Shown in pieces: positions 55,314 to 64,000 of a stretch of 64,000 nt of DNA (positions within the stretch are counted from its first letter, which is position 1; every line of letters begins with the position of its first letter). A program made the translations under genes and the position numbers. Location of the stretch: assembly GCA_020746105.1 (NCBI GenBank), contig CM036632.1, positions 2,480,001 through 2,544,000 of the forward strand, given 5' to 3'. The DNA comes from Trogon surrucura (Eukaryota > Chordata > Aves > Trogoniformes > Trogonidae). Below the pieces are notes generated by a model. That model ran no database searches. It was given only the letters and a program-made list of their open reading frames with translations, and was not told the origin of the DNA.

Positions 55314-58300
55314 ACTTTCACAACGTGTGCAGGAGAAATATTGAACTCTGCATCCAGCTGCTTAATTACCCGGTGAGCACCGGCCCGTTAGCGCGTTCGG
55401 TGCACGGCTATCCCTACTTCTCAAATGCGGGTGTTATTTTTAGTGAGACACGTTGCAAGGATCAAGTAACCGGCAGGATCGGGTGCTCTCGACGCGGTGC
55501 CGGGGAATTCGCACGGGGGAACCCTTGGGATTTACCCTGTAAGTTAAGACAGCTGCCAAGGACGAGGCTGGATTTCCCCAGCCGTCCCATGCTCAGCGGG
55601 TTTGGGTTTGCTGCCCTGTTGGGATGGACTGGTCCTGGTGTCTGCCCAGTGTTTGGACGGGGAGGGTCCAACCCGGCATCATTTGGTGTCACCTCCAGCA
55701 GGGGCTCGTGGGTGCAACAGGGTTCCTCTCCCGCTGCCCCGCGCGGCGTTCCCCGTCCCGAGGAATGACCGACACGGTGTGCAAAGTTACTCATGCCAAA
55801 GGTTTTAAAGCAATAAGGGGTAGAAATGGAACTTCAATCCGTGGCGAGATGGGTTTGTTATAGCTCCCTACCAGCTCTGGTCTCCTTCTACCAGCCACTC
55901 GTTTTATTAATTTGTCCATCTGCTTTGAGGGAGAGTGAGTGAAGTCGTATGGGGGGGTGGGGTTTCTCTTTCATTTTTCAGTCCAGGAAATCGGAGAGGG
56001 AAAAAAAAAAATCAGCTGGGGAATCTAGGCCATCCCATTGTGGCTCGATCTGGGTCTTGAAACCATCAAGCTGGGCTTATTTGAAAGTGCCCATTTCTTT
56101 CTCAGACTCACTCTTTTGATTTTATTTTATTCAGTCATCTGGAACAGGCAGGCGCAGAGGGGAGGCGAAAGCAGAGAACACTGATAATAGTTCTTCGGCA
56201 GCAAGTTGGGCATAAAATAGCTTTATCTGTGGGTTTTGTCCTTTTTTTGCTCCCATTTGCAGCAGCTGAAAGGCGTTCGCAGAGGGGCCGGGGCAGGCGG
56301 GCACCGTGGGAAGGCTGGTTATCCCCGGGCTGTGCAAAGACGATGTGCTGGCAGGGGTTGTGCCGTGTGAGCCGAGCGGCCCACCCCCATCGTTGGTGTT
56401 TTACTGGAAATCTCCATCCTTTCTGCACGTCAAGCCGTTGGCAATTGCTCCCGTGTCCTTTGCTCTGACCTTGGCTGCAGGCTGGCAGTGCCCGCATCCA
56501 CCCCGCTCCTCTGCCCACCGCTGCCCTGACAGCATCCCTGATCTTAGGATAAGCACATCAGTAAGTTGAAGGCTTGCACGTTCAGCCTCTGGGGCTTTCT
56601 GACCCACATATCTCAGCTGAGAGCCTCCCCTTGACTTGGCTTTTTACCCCCTCAGGGTTTCCGTTGGGTTTCGCTGCCTGCAAACCCAGAGCTTGCTGCT
56701 CTGATGCGAATCCCTTCCCTGCAATCTCTGAATCCGGCGCTTGCAACCTCTCGTCGGTTCATTTTTGTTATGTCAATAGCCCCAAACTTTTCGTTTCCCT
56801 GCTCTCATGGCAAGATGCTCAGAGGTGTGTCTGCAGCCAGCGTGGGCTGGTTCCCCATGGCATGGAGACATATGTGCTCTGTGTGTTGCTCCCTTCTGCA
56901 TTAGTTCACCCTTTTCTATCTGAGCCTTTCTTTTAAATCCACAGTGTGGCTTTTTCCTCCTTCCCCCAGCCTGTCTGTTATCCCTGCAAGGTCTCACAAG
57001 GTGGCAGTGTTATTGCTAGTCCACCACCAGGTTCCTTGGTATTTGTTCAGCACAGAAAATATGTGCATTTAAAGCCAGCTTCGATACCAGTGATGATGCT
57101 GCAGAGTGTGTTTTATAACATAGAAGGGAATATTGAGTGCAGGTGGCTGAGAGCAGCAGGTGGCTGGAGGGTTTGCATGGTTTGTCCCCAAGCCTCTACT
57201 GGAGCACGTGGGACATGGGACACAACCAGCACCTCCGCCTCCTGGGGACCAGGAGCCACGTGCAAGAGCAGCCATCAAAGCAGCCAGAAATGTTTTCTCC
57301 AGCTAGAAAGCCAAACCTCATCTGCGCCGTCACAGCAAGGCCCCCGACCATTAGCGGAGGCAATCTTTGTCTGGTGTCTGCGTTGTTCTGTTTCCCTCGT
57401 TCTCCGGAGGGGCTGCTGAGCAGCAGCCGCAGCAACAGAAGTGCACTTGTGTGAGCTTGTTCAGCGTTGCCCGGGGCTGATGCTGGCTCCTCCGCGGGGA
57501 GAACCGGCTTTGGGGAAGCGAGATGGAGACGGAGACGGTGCCGCTCTTGGCGTCTGCATCGCAGCTCAGCAGGGATGGAGGTCAGCCTGGAGCATGGGGT
57601 GCAAAGAGCATCCCGGCATCGGAGAGCTGCCCTCAGGTTGTTCAATACCAACACAGAAATCCATTAGTAACAGGCAAAATAGGAGATAATTTATTTTTAG
57701 CTCTGGGATGCTGGGAGCGAAGAGGAAACCCAAACTCTACCCGTGTTTTCCATGAACCGTCCCTGCCCCTCTGCTGCTCCCCAGTGCTTTGAAACAAAGC
57801 CTTGGGCTAGAGGATGGGCACAGGAGCGTCTTCCTCAGCGATATTTCCTGCATTTTTCTGTTGCTGCTCTGCCTCCCACACTGCTGTCTCGCAAATGCTT
57901 GAATTTCCTGCTGCGTGGGCACATGGCGTGCGGGGGTCTCGAAACCAAAACCCCCAAGAATACCAGGGGGGGTTCAGTAGCTGACATGGGGCATCGGGGC
58001 GGGAGGGAGCTGCTTCCCGGTGGTAACAAACTCTATGGCTCCCAAATGCGATTTCCCATCTTTGCAGCTCCGTCTGTATCGCTTATTGTTGGAGCAGAGA
58101 TGAAGTAGCTGGACACGGCCCTTATTTACTTTATTGAAAAGCTTCTGTGTGTCTCTGTTGCTATAGTCTGGCAGGACTAGAGTTTCAGAACGCACTTAGC
58201 TTATCACGTGCCCAACCCAACAACAGAGCCTAACCTGAAACGCTTAACGTTGCGCACGTGCTTAAGTGCTTGGCTGAACGGGAACCCACGGGAGTGTGTA

Positions 58301-58895
58301 AGCGCCAAAGTGTTTTGGGTAGAAAACATGACAAATGTCGAGCTGATCTCTAAATCCTCACTGTTGCAGAGCATTGGTGGGAGTAAATGTCATTTTGAGT
58401 GGCCGAGCCTGCGCTGGTGTGTACTTGAGGGTCCGTCGGGAGGGCAGGAGAGGGGTTATTGATTGCACAAGCTCCATCAGGCAGCAGAACCAGAAGAGAC
58501 GGGGTCTGTGGGGCTCCCCTGTGGACCCACGTGAACACAAGCAGCCCCGGAGCTCGGCGCTGCTCTGCTCGGCGCCTGCTGGCACATACACATGTGCCGG
58601 CCAGAGCTCTTGGCTTTTCGCTGGGTTTCTCATTTCTTTGGCGTGAAAGCAGCTTTGGACACCTCGGGGGACTCCTCGCGAGCGGAGGGGTGGCCGGGAT
58701 TGCTGAACAGCAAGCGTTGCAGAACGAGCTGTAGGCTTTGTAGTTTGCACCCTGTTCTCCTGTCTCCCGTGGGCAGGGAGGGGGGAACTTGGAGCAGCAA
58801 CATCCAACCCTTCTGCTGGAGCCACGGCCACGTGGGCAGATAAAGCGTTGGACCCAAAGCATTAGACCCCATGCGAGGAGAAGGAGTTGGACTCC

Positions 58896-59146
58896 TTGTT
58901 AGGATAAGGACCAATGGTCTTAAACTAAAAGGGTAGATTCAGACTAGATAGAAGGAAGGAGTTTTTTACGAAGAGAGTGGTGAAGCCCGGAGAGGTGGGA
59001 GATGCCTCATCCCTAGAGACATTCAAGGTCAGGCTGGACAGGGCTCTAAGCAACCTGGTCAAGTGGACGATGTCCCTGCTCCTTGCAGGGGGGTTGGACT
59101 GGATGATTTTTAAAGGTCCCTTCCATCCCAAAACTTTCTATGATCC
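58896..59146 (+). mobile_element. CR1 3'-end fragment (sense)
   Basis: Sense-strand CR1: TTGTTAGGATAAGGACCAAT, GGTCTTAAACTAAAAGGG, a TAGATGCC-type block, ACATTCAAGGTCAGGCTGGA, ATGTCCCTGCTCCTTGCAGG, then GGGTTGGACTGGATGATTTT and the tail AAACTTTCTATGATCC. About 15-18 bp that usually lie between GTGAAGC and AGAGGTGG (the CACTGGAACAGGTTGCC block) are missing. It is 5'-truncated and noncoding. Confidence 0.93.
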
Positions 59147-59181
59147 TTATGGGTCCCTTCCAACTTGATTTATTCTGTAAT
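59141..59181 (+). mobile_element. Second CR1 3' end, directly abutting
   Basis: TGATCCTTATGGGTCCCTTC followed by CAACTTGATTTATTCTGTAA is a second CR1 3' terminus, of a slightly different subfamily type, placed immediately after the first one. It consists of only about 40 bp. It could be a separate, highly truncated insertion into the first tail or the product of template switching. Confidence 0.65.
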
Positions 59182-60562
59182 TAACGAGAAAGAATGTAAC
59201 AACTTCTCCTTTTATACTGAGAAATTTAAAAATTCTCTCTCTCTGAGGGTTCCCATCATTTTAACAGCATCCAGAAGAGCGGGTCTTGTCTTCAGCATCA
59301 TGCTGTGATCCTTGAGGTGAGCCTTCAGGGTTCACTCCTACTCGTTGTGAAGATGACCAGGGACCCAGAGAGCTGGATTAAACTGTGATGGAGCTGGCTT
59401 TCTCCAAGCCTAGGCTTTATTCTGATTTCCCAGCCGTATGGCCAAGAACACCAGTAAGTATCTTCCCTCCAGGCTCCCTGCCGAAGGCATCTTGCAACGC
59501 CTCGCGTGCGTCGCCGGAGGCTTTCAGCATCACTGCGCTCATTGCCGATAAGAGTAATATATAATGTTGATGTGGATCATCTGGCAGTGTTGAAGTGCTT
59601 TTAAATTGATAATCTGAGCATCAGAACGAGTGTCGGTTGTAAAACCGAACCGCTGCCGTTCTGCGGTGTTGCAGGCACGGGCTGAGCCAAGATCTTGGAG
59701 TCAAAGGCAATTTCAGGGACTGCAGGAGTGGTGAGAATTTTTCTGTCAGCTTCTTTTGCATAAAATTGATTCGTTTGCTCTCAGTTAATATATATGCTTT
59801 GCCAAGGCGTCAATTAAAAAAAATTCCGGGAGGGGGTTCATGAAATAAACACTTTTTCTTTTCTGAGTTCGATTTTGTTGGCTATTTCAGAGCTTTCCTT
59901 TAAGAATTCAACGCTTTTTGTTGGGAGTTTTCTGCAGAGGTTTTTTTTCCATGTGTTTTCTTCGTGCCGTTTCGTAGCTTTTCAGAAGTGGCCAAGTAGA
60001 GAGTCCAAATGTTTTATTATTTCATAAAGATGAGGCATTGCTCCAAAATGTGTCAGCCTGTCCGTTGTAGCATTTGCCTGTAAGGACTTAAAAAAAGTAA
60101 AAAAAATTATCAGTTTTGGTGGAGGGGACAAAGATTTTGGGTTTGCAAATTCAGCCTCTACCAAGAAAATAGGAATTTCTAATGACCGATCAGGAAACAT
60201 ATCTCTAAAAGATGTGAGCAATAAGCCCAGCTTTGTGGCAAGGAAAATCCGTGATTTAAATTTTAATTCCAAAGGTGCTGGATAAAAGGCAGGAAATCTG
60301 GAAATGTAGGAGGGCAGGCCTGAGGAACACAGGGCACAGAACGCCTTCGTGAAGATTAAACCCAATATTGCTGCTTTAGCTTTCAGACGGTGGGGCAAGA
60401 GAATTGTTATGAAAATCTGGGTCTAATAGTTCTATTATCCTCTAATATTAAATGCGAACAAAAGCCTATTATGTTTTTGTATCTGAAGTAACGTTTGTAT
60501 CTGCACTGTGAAATACGGTGCAAGTGGGCTCCTGCTGCAAATTCATCATCTCTTGAGGTGAT
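59182..60562. other. Unique noncoding sequence between two CR1s
   Basis: No gene. 59520-59980 is AT-rich with few frames (cores such as AGAGTAATATATAATG, CAGTTAATATATATGC and GGCGTCAATTAAAA). A 138-codon frame on minus (59982-60398) lies in AT-rich DNA, where such length is less expected, but it has no recognisable domain and I do not call a gene. Confidence 0.55.
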
Positions 60563-60928
60563 GCCTGGAGAAGAGGAGGTTGAGGGGAGACCTTATCACT
60601 CTTTAGAACTACCTGAAAGGAGGCTGTAGCGAGGTGGGGGCAGGTCTCCTTCCAAGTAACGATCGATAGGACGAGAGGAAATGGTCTCAAGTTGTGCCAG
60701 GGGAGGTTTAAATTGGATATTAAGTAGAATTTCTTCACTGAAACGGATGTCAAGCATTGGAACAGGCTGCCCAGGGCAGTGGTGGAGTCACCATCCCTGA
60801 AGGTGTTTGAAAGCCATGAAGATGTGGTGCTCAGGGACATGGTTTAGTGGTGGACCTTTCGTTGCTGGGTTAACCGTTGGACTCGATGCCCATAAAGGTC
60901 TTTGCCAACCCAAACGATTCTATGACTT
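60563..60928 (+). mobile_element. CR1 3' fragment (sense), longest copy
   Basis: This copy reaches furthest into the element. It begins with GCCTGGAGAAGAGGAGGTTG and AGGGGAGACCTTATCACTC, which encode part of the end of CR1 ORF2 in intact elements. It continues with ACTACCTGAAAGGAGGCTGT, GATAGGACGAGAGGAAATGG, GCATTGGAACAGGCTGCCCA, AGATGTGGTGCTCAGGGACA and GGTTAACCGTTGGACTCGAT, ending ACGATTCTATGACTT. Same subfamily type as the interrupted antisense copy at 40120. No intact coding frame remains. Confidence 0.95.
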
Positions 60929-61551
60929 GTACATCTTCATGCAGAGAAGGGAAAAATTGCGGCTGGTGGCAGGTCTGGCTTTCCAGGGGGTATTTTTGCA
61001 AAGTACAACTCAATAATTAGGAATATAAGCTCAGCAGCATCAAGCATGAGCAGAGAGAGCCAACAAATATGGCTTTGTTCTTTGCTCTGCCTTGCAGCAA
61101 GGAGAAGACCTTTCTGTGGGTTGTCTTTGGCTCCATCTCAGCGTGTCCCTCAGCGTGGACAGCCCTTGTCTCGTTGACCCAGCCAGGAGCTCAGCGGGGA
61201 CACCTTTCCCAAAGCTGCAGGGGGTGGCTGAAGGAGGCTCCTCAGCTTTCCTTGCACACGTGGTCATGGCAGGAAACGTCCCTCCGGTGCCACCCGCTCG
61301 GGGTGGCAGCTCCCAAAGAACGTTTCTGGAGCTCTCTCTCTGCTTCGTAGGGTGACGTGGAGGCACTCGGGCCACTCGTGTTAGCAGAAGAGCCAGCACC
61401 ATGCACAGAACCATATGGAAGAAGAAGCATTTCTCTCCCACACTTCTCCCCAGGAGGCTCTTCTGGGAGATGACATTTTTTCTTTAAACCCCCTGTTTCT
61501 TTTTCCAGGGTCTGAATTAATGCATGAAGCCCACGAATGAGGACGCTCTTT

Positions 61552-61593
61552 TTTTCCTTCCTTTCTTCCTTCGTTCCTTTTTTTTTTTTTTTT
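61552..61593. repeat. Pyrimidine tract (TTCC)n with T16
   Basis: TTTTTCCTTCCTTTCTTCC and related units lead into 16 uninterrupted T (61578-61593). Confidence 0.88.
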
Positions 61594-62112
61594 CACTGAA
61601 GGCTCCAGCGTGGGGATGTGGTTTGAGAAATAGGCTGCCCTGACTATTTTAGTCATTTATGCAGAAAAAGGCAACCTAACGGCATCTCTGTGCGGGGTAG
61701 GCTCGCTCAAGATATTCCTCATTAAGTGAATCTCTAGGAAGAGATGAAGGGAGGTTATTTCCTAGGGAATGCCCTGCCCAAAAAAGGACAAAAAGGGCAC
61801 CTTATTACGAGTCTTTCCAGGCTGTAGCGTTGTATGGAGGATGAATGTTCCTGGAAGTATATAGACTTCTGCTGCTTTATCCCTTGCCCGCTACATCCCA
61901 AAGCTTGTTAAGTCCAAAGGTTTGTGGCAATGGTTTGAAGTCTTAAGCATCGACCTGAATTACCTGTGATCTGTTCTAGAAGTGATTAGAAACGCTGCAG
62001 CTTGGGGAATGATCCACAAGGCTTCCCACAGCCTGGCAGTTCAGCATTTAGAAGTTTTATTGGTTTAGAGTGCATTTGATAACAACAATTTGACTTTTAC
62101 TTATTGTAATGC

Positions 62113-62131
62113 TTTTTTTTTTTTTTTTTTT
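62113..62131. repeat. Poly(T) tract, T19
   Basis: Nineteen uninterrupted T after AATGC. No retroposon body is visible on the minus strand to the left. Confidence 0.92.
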
Positions 62132-63751
62132 GGTGAGCAGATTGGTTTGGTTTGAGTTTGTTTTTAAAAGCCTTATTCATCTCTAATCCAGAATAATGCC
62201 CTCTCCGTGGCTTTTAATGTGATTAAATAAGGACAGCCTATGATGACATCGGGAAATTCAGTTTCCCAGAGTATATTGGATTTAGCACCGAGTGAGGCTG
62301 ATGGGCCGTAAAAGGAGGAATTCTGGTGGGTGGGTTTGGGCAGTCAACCCCTGTGTTCTCCCTGAAGGTCACTGCTCAGCACAAGTGCTCCATAATTAAA
62401 AGGTGGACAAAGAGAGCTGTTTTCCATTGGTTTTAGCCCCATTCTGGATCTTAAAGCTGCGCCGCATTCCCCGCCCGTGATGCAAGAGCTCTTAACGTCA
62501 CGGGATCTCCTTGTCCTTGGTGACCAGTGATGGGAGAAGGAGTGGGGGGACCTCTGCATTGCCATGGCCGCAGACTTGTCCACCGTTAAGTAACTGCTCT
62601 GCAAAGCTCTTGGGCCGGCGCCGTCGCATCTCCCACCCTCCCTCCATCACCCTCATGCACATACTCTACTCTAGAAGATGCTGAAGCACCCAGGTGGGAC
62701 CCAGCGGCAATTAGCTCCCTTGACCAGTCACTCAGCCTCGTTACATCCCTCTTGCTTTGTGCTTAACCAGGAGATAATCTCTGCCAAAGCATCTTTCCAT
62801 GGGGTGCTGCAGGATAAACCCGTTGGTGCTTGGAGGTTGCTGCAGGGAGGTGCCAGGGGCTGAGCCCACGGCATGGGTGGGCAGTGAATCCACCAAGCGT
62901 GGCAGGAACCTGGGAATGCAGATGAGAAAAGAAGTTACCAGGAAAAATAAAGTGCCTACTTACTAGTGTTGCCACTTCTCGTAGTAGCGGAGTGCTGTAA
63001 AAATTAAGCCGCAATTCACAGAGCAGGGGAGAGCCACAGACAAAAATCCTCCACCGGTGGAAAGTAATCAAGGGATGGGGCTTATTGTGTCTGCTCACAT
63101 ATTGCTCTGAAAGCTCTTCAAATCCAAATTCCTCATGTATCTGTGAAAATCTGCAATTTTTCAGGTCTTTTTTTTTCCCCAGTCCTGCCAATCCCTAAAA
63201 AAGACGGTGCTTGTCCTTGTCTGTGAGGGATCGGGTGAGAGTTTGTCTGTCTTCCAGACTGGGACCAGGACTTCCAACCTGCATCCCTAAAGCTCACCAT
63301 CAGTTTGGGAAGAGAGACAAAACTCCCGTGCAACCGTGTCTCATTGCCATGTCTGCCACCAGCTCACAAAGCCAAAGGGGGGAATATTGTGGCATGTCTT
63401 CACTTCCTATTTTCCTGGCTCCCTGGAAGATGTTTTTTTTAATCATGGGGTGATTTCTCCGTGCCTGCAGTGTCATTAGGAGCTGTCAGAGGTAATGGAA
63501 GGTGATGGTGGTGGGCTGAAAGCAAAGCCACTTCTGCTTCTCTGAGCAGAGTTGCCCTTTAGGTAAATGATAGTCACTTCCACAGCAATTAGTGCTTTCT
63601 GAAGGGTATTTGATTAAATTAGATATCCCTCTTCCAAAAGTAGGAGTAATTAATCTATCAGTGACTTGAACGCTGGCAACTTTGTCGCTTTGCTGTCAAG
63701 TTTCAAAGACATCTCCAAGTAGCTGGGAAAGGGAGAAATGATTTTCAAGTC

Positions 63752-63769
63752 TTTTTTTTTTTTTTTTTT
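63752..63769. repeat. Poly(T) tract, T18
   Basis: Eighteen uninterrupted T between CAAGTC and CCTGTGAATTC. Confidence 0.92.
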
Positions 63770-64000
63770 CCTGTGAATTCTGAGCCTACCCATGGGGGCA
63801 TTTTCTCTTAAGCGTATGTTTAATTTCGGAAGACTTATCTTAGCGCATGAAGCACCGAAGCGAGGAGTATGTCTTGTGTTTTGTTGAATCAAAGCCACAT
63901 CTCATGGTTGATAGGTCTGGACACTAGATTCTGCCTTTTTTAGCAGGAACAGTGGTGCTGCAGGGAGGCACAAAAAGCAAATTGAACCTCATCTCTGAGC

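Larger units (their letters stand above)
46923..58895. other. Unique noncoding sequence
   Basis: No gene or recognisable transposon in about 12 kb. Sequence is mixed, with a palindrome-containing AT-rich block at 49500-49600, a CpG-rich patch at about 53820-53905 and an X-box-like site at 55300. Frames of up to 170 codons (58350-58862 minus) and 161 codons (52196-52681 +) lack domains, and many overlap on both strands. I see no reliable splice-site pairs. Confidence 0.6.
60929..64000. other. Unique noncoding sequence, right end
   Basis: No gene. Contains a (TTCC)-rich plus T16 tract (61552-61593), T19 at 62113-62131 and T18 at 63752-63769. 61660-62340 is AT-rich and frame-poor but has no specific cluster. 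Frames up to 142 codons (62763-63191 minus) have no domain. Confidence 0.6.

Noticed and set aside
55690-55710. CCAGCAGGGGCTC as a CTCF core
   Set aside because: The first ten bases fit but the GGC ending of the core is missing, and the site is isolated.
58977-59168. 63-codon + frame inside the CR1 at 58896
   Set aside because: It lies in the CR1 3' untranslated region and runs through both tail ends. It is not a gene.
59982-60398. 138-codon minus frame in AT-rich DNA as a possible exon or old transposon ORF
   Set aside because: No family resemblance that I can name, no splice context, and not part of the neighbouring CR1, which starts at 60563 on the other strand.
1-64000. CRISPR arrays, insertion sequences, operons, prophage or endogenous retrovirus sequence
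   Set aside because: No spaced direct-repeat array, no transposase, gag or pol-like frame, no LTR pair and no ribosome-binding-site-led gene run. The content is vertebrate noncoding DNA.

Overview
The window is vertebrate nuclear DNA, most probably from a bird. The diagnostic sequences are six partial copies of the CR1 LINE. Each carries the avian-type CR1 3' end: the ATTCTATG-type octamer tail preceded by the conserved block that reads GGAAGGGACCTT in antisense. Crocodilians and turtles also carry CR1, so the species cannot be fixed from this sequence alone. Nothing suggests a prokaryote, plasmid, virus or organelle: there are no operon-like gene runs, and the long T/A homopolymers, dinucleotide microsatellites and LINE remnants are typical of vertebrate chromosomes.

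I find no protein-coding gene, no convincing exon and no recognisable RNA gene. Every long open frame I examined looks like chance. The longest are 281 codons on + (38055-38900) and 225 codons antisense to it, and neither has a recognisable domain. The window is best read as intergenic or deep-intronic DNA.

Layout. 1-1642 is unique sequence, followed by an antisense CR1 (1643-1886). Next comes about 38 kb (1887-40119) with no CR1 that I can recognise. It holds an 8.5-copy 19-bp minisatellite (5925-6095), several gene-free, AT-rich stretches that look like enhancer-type conserved noncoding elements, and a perfect 16-bp inverted repeat made of two RFX X-box motifs (8924-9016). From 37.2 to 39.7 kb the sequence is GC-richer and ends in an 81-bp patch with 16 CpGs (39568-39648) and an (AC)n tract. 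At 40.1-40.6 kb two antisense CR1s lie side by side, one of them interrupted by a sense-strand CR1 3' tail. 44.35-44.60 kb has a 93-bp tandem duplication next to a TG/TA microsatellite, and 45.03 kb has a SOX-POU composite-like site. Another antisense CR1 lies at 46.6-46.9 kb. Two sense-strand CR1s lie at 58.9-59.2 and 60.6-60.9 kb.

Recognisable CR1 covers only about 1.6 kb (about 2.5%) and is concentrated in the right third. Low transposon content together with scattered homeodomain, SOX, POU and RFX-type sites fits a region with cis-regulatory constraint, as around developmental genes. That is inference: conservation, chromatin and the neighbouring genes cannot be seen from one sequence. 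Motif matches were made by eye and should be treated as leads.
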